DNA of 18,498 bases, from positions 1-18,498 of the forward strand of contig JAEYOJ010000058.1 of NCBI GenBank assembly GCA_023411815.1, read 5' to 3'. The notes below the pieces were generated by a model. It was not told the origin of the DNA and made no database searches. It was given only the letters and a program-made list of their open reading frames with translations. Position 1 is the first letter of the stretch. Every line of letters starts with the position of its first letter. A program made the position numbers and the translations under genes. This document shows, in pieces, positions 1 to 7,696 of this stretch. The stretch comes from Pseudomonadota bacterium (lineage in GTDB: Bacteria; Desulfobacterota; Desulfovibrionia; Desulfovibrionales; Desulfovibrionaceae).

Positions 1-87
1 TTTGTGCACCACGGCCATGCCGCGCCCCCTGGCAGGCCCGCAAGCCCGGGTGGCGGCAAGCGGTCCCGGGCAGGCTGCAGAACGCCG

Positions 88-152
88 GCGCCGAGCAGAT
101 CAACAAGGCCATCCAGCAGCTCGACAGTGAATTGCGCCTGGGCCGGAGCTAG
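88..152 (+). pseudogene. 3' remnant of a methyl-accepting chemotaxis protein
   Basis: Read in the frame that ends at TAG 150-152, this stretch encodes QNAGAEQINKAIQQLDSEL followed by RLGRS. The first part is the hallmark of the conserved C-terminal helix of MCP signalling domains, which ends in NAGAEQINKAIQQLD. Immediately upstream the frame loses all MCP similarity: residues such as AASREQ are expected before QNAG, but bases 50-87 only resemble them across shifted frames. I therefore read it as a decayed or frameshifted tail, not an intact gene. The window edge prevents seeing the rest. The last codons and the stop lie inside a dispersed repeat (126-208). Confidence 0.55.
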
Positions 153-208
153 CGGCAAGCCATGCGAGAGCATGGCTTGCAGAGCATTTTCAAAAGCAAA
201 TGCTCTAT
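126..208 (+). repeat. Dispersed double-hairpin repeat, copy 1
   Basis: This 83-base segment matches the reverse complement of 12329-12412 at about 85% identity: 12 mismatches and one single-base gap counted by eye. Both copies contain two consecutive hairpins whose stems are kept while the loops differ. Both also encode SELRL-x-RS followed by TAG at the same place. The pattern fits a REP- or MITE-like dispersed element rather than chance similarity. Confidence 0.75.
155..206. terminator. Tandem hairpins between MCP remnant and O-methyltransferase
   Basis: The first hairpin has perfect 10-base arms at 155-164 and 171-180 (GCAAGCCATG and its complement) with a 6-base loop. The second has perfect 9-base arms at 181-189 and 198-206 (AGAGCATTT and its complement) with an 8-base loop. 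They lie between the MCP tail on + and the end of the O-methyltransferase on -, so they probably stop transcription from both sides. They are also the structural core of the dispersed repeat. Confidence 0.5.
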
Positions 209-258
209 AATAGAATATGCGGCATATTTCCGACTCCTTGCTGGAATATATTGAATTT

Positions 259-918
259 TCAGCCGAGCCGCAGGGAAAGCTCAACACCGTCCGTGACAGG
301 GGCCGACATATACCCATTGGCGGGCGAGCGTACATGTGCCAGATATTCAGGGCAGTAGTCGGCATCGTCGGACAGTATCAACGTGCCAGGCTTGAGACGG
401 CTTTCCAGCAAAGTCAGGATTTCAAAATACAAGGCCTTGGAACCGTCCAGCAGGAGCAGATCTATAGTCTCGGGCAGGCGGGCTCCCAGGGTTTGCAACG
501 CATCCCCTTCCCGAATTTCCACCAGGTCGATAAGACCGCCCCTGATCAGGTTTTCTCGGGCCTTCGTTACCTTTGACGGTTCAAATTCGCTGGTGACGAG
601 CTTGCCGCCTCCGTTGTCGCGCAGGGCTGCGGCGAGGAACAGAGTGGATACGCCGAAGGACGTTCCGAACTCGACGATATTCCGCGCCCGGCAAGCGCGG
701 GCCAGCATATACAAGAGCAGGCCGGTTTCCCGTGAGACGGCGAGCGGCATGTCCTTCAGGCTCCCGTAAAAGCTCCGGTACTCGGTTTTGCTTCGCATCA
801 GGCGGTCCAGTTCCTCTCTGGAAAGCTGAAGCTCCGTGAGTCTTGTCTCTGACGCCGTATTCTCTTTGAGGAGTGCGTCCAGCAGGGGAGCCAGGGGCGT
901 GGTGGTCAGGCTGTTCAT
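259..918 (-). CDS. Class I SAM-dependent O-methyltransferase
   Basis: The 219-residue protein is a soluble Rossmann-fold methyltransferase of the caffeoyl-CoA/catechol O-methyltransferase type (COG4122-like). SAM-binding motif I is visible as IVEFGTSFGVSTL around residues 81-93. The acidic metal/substrate loop LLLLDGSKALYF lies near residue 158, followed by LILSDDADY near 180-188. I chose the ATG at 918 because GGAGAAG sits 5 bases upstream; the longer frame from 951 adds 11 residues with no ribosome site. The substrate is unknown. The gene is divergent from a TetR regulator across about 100 bases, so it is a natural target of that repressor. Its 3' end faces the double hairpin at 155-206. 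Confidence 0.82.
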   Translation of the reverse strand: MNSLTTTPLAPLLDALLKENTASETRLTELQLSREELDRLMRSKTEYRSFYGSLKDMPLAVSRETGLLLYMLARACRARNIVEFGTSFGVSTLFLAAALRDNGGGKLVTSEFEPSKVTKARENLIRGGLIDLVEIREGDALQTLGARLPETIDLLLLDGSKALYFEILTLLESRLKPGTLILSDDADYCPEYLAHVRSPANGYMSAPVTDGVELSLRLG

Positions 919-938
919 GGTTCTTCTCCAGTTAACGG

Positions 939-967
939 TTGATGGTGGCATAGCTGTGAGCTATAAT
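939..967 (+). promoter_or_regulatory. Promoter and TetR-type operator for the divergent pair
   Basis: On the + strand TTGATG (939-944) and TATAAT (962-967) are separated by 17 bases, a near-consensus sigma-70 promoter for the TetR gene. Between and overlapping them is a palindrome, ATAGCT-GTG-AGCTAT (950-964), placed exactly where an autorepressor would block RNA polymerase. That this palindrome is the TetR operator is inference from its position and symmetry. Confidence 0.6.
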
Positions 968-1022
968 ACGACGAATTATTCATGTTTTGCTAATCGCATT
1001 GCCGCGCACCGGTGAAGAGAAC

Positions 1023-1664
1023 ATGTCTGAACGTATAACACCTCAAATTTCTTCACGAAAAAAACCGAAACAGGCTCGCTCGGCGGAGCTTGTGGCGACC
1101 ATCCTGGCCGCCGCAGCTCAGGTTCTGGAAAAGGAAGGCGCGGCCCGCTTTACAACGGCGCGCGTCGCGGAAAGGGCCGGAGTAAGCATCGGCTCGCTGT
1201 ACCAGTATTTTCCCAACAAGGCGGCCATTCTCTTCCAACTCCAGAACGACGAGTGGCGGCAGACGACAGAAATGTTGCAAGACTTGCTTGAAGACGCGCA
1301 AAAGCCTCCGCTTGAGCGCTTACGCGCTCTTGTGCATGCCTTTATCCGATCGGAATGTGAGGAAGCCGAAATGCGGGTGGCGCTGAACGATGCAGCCCCG
1401 CTGTATCGTGATGCGCCCGAAGCGCGGGAGGTCAGATCTTCAAGCCATCAGGCGGTGCGGACCTATATGCGGGAAGCCCTGCCTGCGGCCACGGAAGAAG
1501 AACGCGTGTTGGCCGGTGACTTGATCATGGCAACGCTTTACTCGGTGGGAAAAAACTTTTCAGAAAGCCCGCGAACCCCGTTGGAAATCGAAAAATACGC
1601 CGCGAACATGGCCGATATGTTTTGCGCCTATTTGAGTGCTTTTGGCCGTGACGCTGTCGCCTGA
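1023..1664 (+). CDS. TetR/AcrR family transcriptional regulator
   Basis: The 213-residue protein has a classic N-terminal TetR DNA-binding domain. After a basic leader (SSRKKPKQARS) comes the helix-turn-helix FTTARVAERAGVSIGSLYQYFPNK at about residues 44-67. The rest is an alpha-helical ligand-binding/dimerisation domain typical in size for the family, and its ligand cannot be read from sequence. I chose the ATG at 1023 (GAAGAG just upstream) over 987, which adds 12 residues and has no ribosome site. It probably represses itself and the divergent O-methyltransferase through the palindrome at 950-964. Its last 37 bases overlap the 3' end of the convergent hydrolase gene. Confidence 0.88.
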   Translation: MSERITPQISSRKKPKQARSAELVATILAAAAQVLEKEGAARFTTARVAERAGVSIGSLYQYFPNKAAILFQLQNDEWRQTTEMLQDLLEDAQKPPLERLRALVHAFIRSECEEAEMRVALNDAAPLYRDAPEAREVRSSSHQAVRTYMREALPAATEEERVLAGDLIMATLYSVGKNFSESPRTPLEIEKYAANMADMFCAYLSAFGRDAVA

Positions 1665-2818
1665 GCTTCCTCCGCGCCCTCCAGAACCCGCAGAATGACA
1701 TCCGCCTGCCAGTCAAAGTAGGGATTGAAGGTCAGGCGCGCGTGCGTTCTGCCCTCTTGCACATATCCCCAGGCCGAATACCAGACCTCCTCGCCAGCAA
1801 GACATTTCCTGTAATCTTCTTTCGGCTGGCCGTTCCGGCAGATGCGGTATGCGCCGTCAACGCCATAGGCTTCGTTTGCGGGAGAAAACAACATGCCCAT
1901 ATGGGAAAAGCTGCTGATTCGCCATTCCGGCAGGGCGTCGGGTTGAAAAAGGACACGCTTCGAATGCCCCGCGACCGGCGAGCCGTACCAGATCAGGCGG
2001 CTGTGCGGATGGGTAAAGGCCGTATCAAAAAGGTTCAGGATAAAGTTCACATCCAGCACGGAATCATGCTCCGCAAGAACGATGGCGACCGGCCTGTCAA
2101 AAGGGCTCTTTCGCAAAAGACGCCGCACGGAGGCGCTGGTATGGTAAAACTGGGCAAAGCCGTCAGTGGGCACGATGGCATAACGCATGGCATCCTGACG
2201 GGGAAAGCCCGAATCCGGGTCCATCAGCCAGTCCGAGAACAAGGAGGCCAGCGGAGCCAGGAAATCCAGCGGTTCGTCGGATTTGAATCCCGGCGAAAAC
2301 AGGATCAGACCGCGAATCTCCGGGTGCGCGTAAGCGTATTCAAGAGCCAGGTTGCCTCCGGTGGAAAAGCCTCCCAGGTACACATGGTGGACTTCCCGCT
2401 GCAGTACGGCAACCTGTTCCGCCACCACTCGCCGCCAGTCATCCGCACTAACGCCGATCATGTCGGAAGGTCTGGTACCGCACCCCGGCAGCAGTACGGT
2501 GCGGACCAGAAACCCCTTGCGGACAAGGATCGGAGCAATGTCTGTGAATGACCAGGGGGAATCGCCCAGGCCATGCACCAGCAAGATTCCTTTTTCCGGG
2601 GGCGGTTCCGGCAGCCATTCCCTGGGCGCATTCCAGGCAAGCTCGGCGACCCGATCCTGGGTTTGAAAATCCCGGCGTTCTTCCAGCCAGGCCAGCGTTT
2701 CCGTTCGATACGTCGCAAAATCGCTCTGGCCAAGGGGCATGCTCGCCCGCTTTTCCGAACAGGCGGCAAGATTGAGCATGAGGCCAAGCAGCGGAAGGAC
2801 AAGCGTGTATCTCGTCAC
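1628..2818 (-). CDS. Alpha/beta-hydrolase lipoprotein
   Basis: This 396-residue protein starts at GTG 2818, whose bases overlap the TGA of the upstream gene (GTGA). The N-terminus MTRYTLVLPLLGLMLNLAAC is a lipoprotein signal with a lipobox at Cys20, so it should be anchored on the periplasmic side of a membrane. The serine-hydrolase core shows an oxyanion motif HGLGDS (about 82), nucleophile elbow GFSTGG with Ser152, acid in EHDSVLD (Asp252 or 256) and a likely catalytic His in SFSHMG (about 306). This resembles esterase/lysophospholipase-like enzymes of the serine aminopeptidase S33 group; the exact substrate is unknown. Translational coupling to a NAPE-PLD-like protein suggests a shared lipid or envelope role. 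Confidence 0.78.
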   Translation of the reverse strand: MTRYTLVLPLLGLMLNLAACSEKRASMPLGQSDFATYRTETLAWLEERRDFQTQDRVAELAWNAPREWLPEPPPEKGILLVHGLGDSPWSFTDIAPILVRKGFLVRTVLLPGCGTRPSDMIGVSADDWRRVVAEQVAVLQREVHHVYLGGFSTGGNLALEYAYAHPEIRGLILFSPGFKSDEPLDFLAPLASLFSDWLMDPDSGFPRQDAMRYAIVPTDGFAQFYHTSASVRRLLRKSPFDRPVAIVLAEHDSVLDVNFILNLFDTAFTHPHSRLIWYGSPVAGHSKRVLFQPDALPEWRISSFSHMGMLFSPANEAYGVDGAYRICRNGQPKEDYRKCLAGEEVWYSAWGYVQEGRTHARLTFNPYFDWQADVILRVLEGAEEAQATASRPKALK

Positions 2819-3933
2819 TTTTTCCCCCGCCACCAAGCCGGATACTCGGTTTTTTCCTCATCCAGATAAACCGGTTCGCCAATCAGCGGCGTAAGCAGCC
2901 GGAAGTTTTTTTCTTGAGCTGCGGCTGCGACCCTGTTCAGCGGCTCGTCCCAGCGGTGGTTGGCAATGGCGAACTTGCCGACATGGCCGGGTATAAAGGC
3001 CCGTGCTTTCAGGTCCTCAGCGGCTTGAACCGCTTCCTCCGGCGTCATATGAATATAGGGCCAGGCTTCGTCATATTGACCGGCATCCAGTGAAACCAGG
3101 TCAAAACCGCCCAGGGTTTCGCCAATTTGCGCGAAGTGGCTGCCATAGCCGCTGTCGCCGCTGAAAAAAACGCGATGCTCTTTTCCTTCCAGGGCGAAGC
3201 CCGCCCATAAGGTTTTGTTCTCCCGCAACGAGCGTCCGGAAAAATGTCTGGCCGGAAGGATATGGATTTTCAACTCGCCGAAGGAAAGGGCAGTGTTCCA
3301 GTCGGCCTCATGGATCATGGACTCCGGAAAGCCCCAGCCGGAAAAGTGCGCTCCGACGCCCAGGCCAGCGATAATATTTCTTATTTTCTGGCGTAGGGCC
3401 GCAATGGTGGGGTAGTCCAGGTGATCCCAATGGTCATGGCTGATGAGCAGAAAATCCACTTCCGGCATATCGTCGGCCGTGAACGGGTTGGAGCCGGGAA
3501 AAGCCTTGTTGGCGAAAAAAAACGGAGACGCATAGGCGCTGAAAAGCGGGTCAACAAGAAATCGTATCCCGTCAAGCTGGGCAAAGTAGGAGGAATGCCC
3601 CAACCAGATCACCAGATCGCGGCTTCGATCCAGGGCTTCGAGGTCAGGTTTGCTGAAAGGTATCGGCTGATCGGGTATCAGCCCCTCCTTGCGGTTGAAC
3701 AAGTCCTCGCGCAGATCCGCAAAAAAGCCTTTTTCCTTCACCAGCACGGGCGTTTCTTCCAGGTTCCAAAACCGCCCGGAGGTATAATGCGGGGACCGGG
3801 ATACTCGCTCCAGGCGGCTGCCTGAGGGCGATGTGCCGAACATGGGCTGCGCAAGAAAGGCCACGGCCAAAGCAGCGGCTGAAAGGACAAGCAAAGCAAG
3901 CATGGCGAGTGCTTTTTTTCTCCTTCCTTTCAT
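2815..3933 (-). CDS. Membrane-anchored MBL-fold hydrolase, NAPE-PLD/RomA-like
   Basis: The 372-residue protein begins with a basic n-region (MKGRRKK) and a hydrophobic segment to about residue 32, an export signal or membrane anchor. The body is a metallo-beta-lactamase fold of the RomA/NAPE-PLD type: SPHYTSGRFWNL precedes the domain, then WLGHSSYF (about 110-117), the metal motif SHDHWDHLD (His166, Asp167, His168, Asp170, His171), FFSGDSGYG and a C-terminal PGHVGKF. All expected metal ligands are present. I chose the ATG at 3933 because it starts the signal sequence and has AAGG 8 bases upstream; the frame extends to 4032 with no signal-like start. Family members cleave phosphodiester-type lipid substrates, but specificity here is not known. 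It is the first gene of a two-gene operon. Confidence 0.75.
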   Translation of the reverse strand: MKGRRKKALAMLALLVLSAAALAVAFLAQPMFGTSPSGSRLERVSRSPHYTSGRFWNLEETPVLVKEKGFFADLREDLFNRKEGLIPDQPIPFSKPDLEALDRSRDLVIWLGHSSYFAQLDGIRFLVDPLFSAYASPFFFANKAFPGSNPFTADDMPEVDFLLISHDHWDHLDYPTIAALRQKIRNIIAGLGVGAHFSGWGFPESMIHEADWNTALSFGELKIHILPARHFSGRSLRENKTLWAGFALEGKEHRVFFSGDSGYGSHFAQIGETLGGFDLVSLDAGQYDEAWPYIHMTPEEAVQAAEDLKARAFIPGHVGKFAIANHRWDEPLNRVAAAAQEKNFRLLTPLIGEPVYLDEEKTEYPAWWRGKK

Positions 3934-4524
3934 TGCACTGCCTTTGAAATATGACGGATACACTGCATGACGCCATAGTATGATGAAATAGTCGCATTTT
4001 CTATTCGCATTAGGATGTGAAACGAGCGGCAACTCAAGGAACCATAGCTACGCCATTAACAGGTTGATTTGTTAATATTAAACTGTTCAGTAAACCGCCA
4101 TAGCGCATTTGTAGCCGTGCAACTGGCGTCGCGATTGCTCGTATTTGGGAAGAGAGCGGCGCATACGGCCGCTCCTCTCACATCTATGCTGTTTTCCGGC
4201 ACTCCGGCCAGCCGGTGCAACTCCAGAAATCATTGCCGCCCTTGCCGTCTTTACCGGGCCTTTTTGCCCGGCGCACCATGGGCTTGCCGCATTTAGCAGA
4301 CTGTTGAAAAAGCCGTCCCGGCTTTTTTTCATCTCCGCAATGCTTGAGCAAAGCTCAAGCATTGCTCACGGATGCATGGCATCCGGCAGGCCATCCTGGC
4401 CCGCAGAGCCTGTTTTTCAACAGGCTCCTAACATCCTTTTCGTCGGACATATTCCCCGCAGGCTTCGCACATCGCTGGCAAACCTCCCCCGCTCAGGGCC
4501 GCTCCCGCTTCGTCCGCCGGAGGC
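3934..4524. other. Hairpin-rich intergenic region without a gene
   Basis: I see no credible coding sequence here. Next to the RomA-like gene is an AT-rich patch with the perfect palindrome TTAATATTAA (4072-4081), the likely promoter side for the - strand operon. Further along are a GC hairpin (arms 4154-4160 and 4168-4174), another with a T-rich loop (arms CCGGGC 4254-4259 and GCCCGG 4266-4271), and then the MITE-like element at 4293-4431. About 90 bases separate that element from the end of the RND permease gene. Confidence 0.55.
4293..4431. mobile_element. MITE-like element with 19-base inverted ends and internal hairpins
   Basis: The ends 4293-4311 and 4413-4431 are inverted repeats matching at 17 of 19 positions, with a perfect core CTGTTGAAAAA / TTTTTCAACAG. 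Inside are five hairpins: 4307-4327 (9-base arms, 3-base loop, ending in a T run), 4339-4363 (11-base arms AATGCTTGAGC, loop AAA), 4369-4385 (7-base arms), 4389-4401 (5-base arms) and 4406-4427 (9-base arms GAGCCTGTT). No ORF fills it. Ends of the CTGTTGAAAAA type occur on some insertion sequences, so a non-autonomous derivative is plausible. I see no clear target duplication. It could also serve as a two-way terminator below the RND operon. Confidence 0.5.
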
Positions 4525-7500
4525 CTAGTCCTCGCGCACCTTCTCGGGCACGAGCACTGCCGCAGCCTGGCCGCCTTCCACTGGCTCCGCTTCGTCCTCG
4601 ACCAGGGAGCGCCGCTCGTTGCCGGAGATGAACGAGTACATGACCGGCACGAAGACCAGGGTGATGAGAGTGGAACTGGTCAGGCCGCCGATGACCGCGC
4701 GGGCCATGGGGGCTTGGGTTTCTCCGCCCTCTCCGAGGCCTAGGGCCAGAGGCAGCAGGCCGAAGACGGTCGTCAGCGAGGTCATGAGGATGGGCCGCAG
4801 CCTCCGGCGGCCGGCCTCCTCGATGGCCTCGCGCAATCCGTACCCTTCCTCGCGGCGGAGCTGGTTGGTCTGGTCCACGAGCAGGATGGCGTTGTTGACG
4901 ATGATGCCGCCGAGCATGATGCAGCCGATGAACGACTGCACGTTAAAGGTCGTGTGGGTCAGGAAGAGCATGAGCACCACGCCGACGACGGCCAGTGGCA
5001 CCGAAAACATGACCACGAAGGGATCGCGAAGGGATTCGTAGAGGCAGGCCATGACCATGTACACGAGCACTAGGGCCAGAATGAGGCCCATGGCCAGTTC
5101 GCCGAAGACATCCTGCTGCTCCTCGAAATCGCCGCCGAAGCCGATGCTGAATCCGCGTGGCACAGGCAACGTGGACAGCTCCGCGCGCATGTCGGCGATG
5201 ACCGAGCCCATGTCCCGGCCGCTCAGGTTGCCCGAGACGGTCACGATGCGCTCCTGATCCTGGCGTTCGATGCTCACGGGGCCCGAGGAGGGACGCACGG
5301 TTACGAGGTTGCGCAGGACCACGGCCTGGCCGGTTGCATTGGTCACCGTCAGGTCCAGGATGTCGCGCAGATCCGAGAACTCGGCGTCCTTGAGCCGGAC
5401 GAGTATGTCGAATTCGTCGCCGGCCTCCCGAAATCCGCTGGCGCGGGTGCCGGAAAGCGCGGTCTGCAGCGCGTTGGCCACGTCGGACACGCGTACGCCG
5501 AGGCTCTCGGCCTTGGCGCGGTCCACCATGATCATGCGTTCGGGGCTGCCGCTCTGGCGGCTGATCCGGGCGTCCGTGACCCCGGGGATGCGTTCGGCCA
5601 TGGCCTTGACCTGCTCGGCCAGGATATCGGCGGTCTTCAGGTCGTAGCCTCGAATTTCGACCTGGAGCTGCTCGCCGCCGCTCGTGCCCATGCGCAGGAT
5701 GAACAGGCCCTGTCCGGGACGTACGCGTATGGTCGCGCCGGGAATCCGCGCGAACTCCTTGCGCAGGGCCTGGGAGATTTCCTCGCTGGCGCGTGTGCGC
5801 TGGTTCTGGGGCACGAGGCTAATGCGCATTTCGCCTAGGTGCGAGCCCGAGGTGCGCCAGCCGGAGCCGCCCAGGGAGGTGATGATGCTCTCGGCCTCGG
5901 GCACTGACCGCTTCACGATGGATTCGATAGGGCCAAAAGTCTGATCGAGCAGGGACAACTTGGTCCCAGCTTCCATCTCCACGCTGATGCGCACCTCGCC
6001 CTCGTCGGTCTGGGGCATCATCTCCACGCCGATGATGGGGATGAAGGCGACGCTGCCCGCCAGGAGCCCGATGGCCAGGCCGAGGGTCAGCCAGCGGTGC
6101 GCCAAGCAGAAGTGCAGCAGTCCCTTGTATTCGTTCTCAAGACGTATGAACCCGCGTCCGAGGAGATTGGCCAGCCGGCGCAGCGATCCCGCACGTTCCG
6201 AACGCGGTGCGCTCGGGGCCATGATGGTGGAGGCGAGCATGGGCACCAGGGTCAGGGCCACGCCCAGGGAGCATATGAGCGAGAAGCTCACCACATAGGC
6301 CAGCTGCTTGAACATGACGCCGGCCATGCCGCGCACGAACACGAGCGGCAGGAAGACGACCAGGGTGGTCAGGGTGCTGGCCGTGATCGCGGCGGCGACT
6401 TCCCCAGCGCCTCGGACCGCCGCGGTTTTGGGTGGTCGGCCTTCCTCGTGCAGGCGGTGGATGTTCTCCAGGACCACGATGGCGTTGTCCACGAGCATGC
6501 CCACGCCAAGTGCCAAGCCGCCCAAAGTCATGAGGTTCAGGGTGAAGCCGCCGAAGTAGATGAGCATGAAGGTGGCCACGATGGAGATGGGGATGGCCGC
6601 AGCCACGATGAGCGTGCTGCGCACATGGCGAAGGAAGGCCAGCAGCACGAACACGGCGAACAGGCCGCCGTAAAGGGTGGAGCTGGCCACGTTGGTTATG
6701 GAGCGCTTGATGTATACGGATGTGTCCACGATGGGCACGATGCGTACCTGGGGCATGTCCTCGTTGATGCGCTCAAGCTCCGCGAGCACGCGTTGGGCCA
6801 CTTCCACGGTGTTGGTGCCCGACTGCTTGCTCACGGACAGTCGTACGCCCGGCTCGCCGTTGACGCGTACGATGCGCGTGACGCGCTGCCAGGCGTCCTG
6901 CACCTCGGCCACATCGCGCAGACGCACGGTGACGCCGTTTCGTTCGGCCACCACGGTGTCGCGCAGTTCGTCCAGGTTGGAGAACTCGCCCGGCGTGCGG
7001 ATGGCGATCTCGTGGTTGCCGCTCTCGACCACGCCCGCTGGCAGCGTCAGGTTGGAATTCCTGATGCGGGTGACGATCTGGTCCAGGGATATGCCCAAAG
7101 CTTTGATCCGCTCGGGCAGCAGGTTGACATGGATCTCACGCTCCAGGCCCCCCCAGATGTCCAGGGCCGCCACGCCGGGCACCCGCTCGATGCGGTAGCG
7201 CACGTCTTCGTCCAGAATGCGGCGCATCTGCACTGGGTCCAGGCGGCTGGAAGCGCCCAGGATAAGGATGGGATAGCTTGCCAGGTCGAACTTGCGCAGC
7301 ACCGGCCGGTCAACGCCATCGGGAAGCCTGGACAGGATGCGGTCCAGGCGGTCGCGCACGTCGTTGGCGGCGGCGTCCAGGTCCGTGCCCCAGGTGAAAG
7401 TCACCCTCACGCTGCTCTGGCCCTCGGAAGAGACCGAGGTGACTTCCTCGACTCCCGGCACGGCGCTCAGGGCCTGCTCCACGGGCCGCGTGACCAGGGT

Positions 7501-7683
7501 TTCGATCTCCTGAGGACTGGCGTTTTCGTAGGTCGTGCTGATGCTCAGGGTCGGGTAGGTGATGTCCGGCATCAAGTCGATGGGCAGGCGGCTCAGGGAC
7601 ACGCCGCCCAGGATGAGCACGATGAGCGTGGCCATGGCCGTGAAGACCGGCCGGCGAACCGAGAATCTGGCAATGTCGCGCAT
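4525..7683 (-). CDS. RND multidrug efflux permease (HAE1/AcrB-like)
   Basis: At 1052 residues this is a full-length inner-membrane RND pump. The N-terminus MRDIARFSVRRPVFTAM leads into TM1, then the first porter loop (LPIDLMPDITYPTLSISTTY), a TM2-6 block starting near residue 336, a second periplasmic loop and a final TM block. The proton-relay helix reads GMLVDNAIVVLENI with Asp399 and Asn400, so the second Asp of AcrB (Asp407/408) is Asn, as in SwrC-like members. TM10 carries GGIIVNNAILLVDQ. It starts 13 bases after the membrane-fusion gene and works with it as a proton-driven exporter of hydrophobic compounds. No TolC-like outer-membrane gene is in the window, so that partner must be encoded elsewhere. 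Confidence 0.93.
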   Translation of the reverse strand: MRDIARFSVRRPVFTAMATLIVLILGGVSLSRLPIDLMPDITYPTLSISTTYENASPQEIETLVTRPVEQALSAVPGVEEVTSVSSEGQSSVRVTFTWGTDLDAAANDVRDRLDRILSRLPDGVDRPVLRKFDLASYPILILGASSRLDPVQMRRILDEDVRYRIERVPGVAALDIWGGLEREIHVNLLPERIKALGISLDQIVTRIRNSNLTLPAGVVESGNHEIAIRTPGEFSNLDELRDTVVAERNGVTVRLRDVAEVQDAWQRVTRIVRVNGEPGVRLSVSKQSGTNTVEVAQRVLAELERINEDMPQVRIVPIVDTSVYIKRSITNVASSTLYGGLFAVFVLLAFLRHVRSTLIVAAAIPISIVATFMLIYFGGFTLNLMTLGGLALGVGMLVDNAIVVLENIHRLHEEGRPPKTAAVRGAGEVAAAITASTLTTLVVFLPLVFVRGMAGVMFKQLAYVVSFSLICSLGVALTLVPMLASTIMAPSAPRSERAGSLRRLANLLGRGFIRLENEYKGLLHFCLAHRWLTLGLAIGLLAGSVAFIPIIGVEMMPQTDEGEVRISVEMEAGTKLSLLDQTFGPIESIVKRSVPEAESIITSLGGSGWRTSGSHLGEMRISLVPQNQRTRASEEISQALRKEFARIPGATIRVRPGQGLFILRMGTSGGEQLQVEIRGYDLKTADILAEQVKAMAERIPGVTDARISRQSGSPERMIMVDRAKAESLGVRVSDVANALQTALSGTRASGFREAGDEFDILVRLKDAEFSDLRDILDLTVTNATGQAVVLRNLVTVRPSSGPVSIERQDQERIVTVSGNLSGRDMGSVIADMRAELSTLPVPRGFSIGFGGDFEEQQDVFGELAMGLILALVLVYMVMACLYESLRDPFVVMFSVPLAVVGVVLMLFLTHTTFNVQSFIGCIMLGGIIVNNAILLVDQTNQLRREEGYGLREAIEEAGRRRLRPILMTSLTTVFGLLPLALGLGEGGETQAPMARAVIGGLTSSTLITLVFVPVMYSFISGNERRSLVEDEAEPVEGGQAAAVLVPEKVRED

Positions 7684-7696
7684 GTTGCTTTCTCGC

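Noticed and set aside
4069..4631. Overlapping small frames on both strands in the gap after the RND gene
   Set aside because: They run through hairpins and the inverted-repeat element and show no protein-like features.
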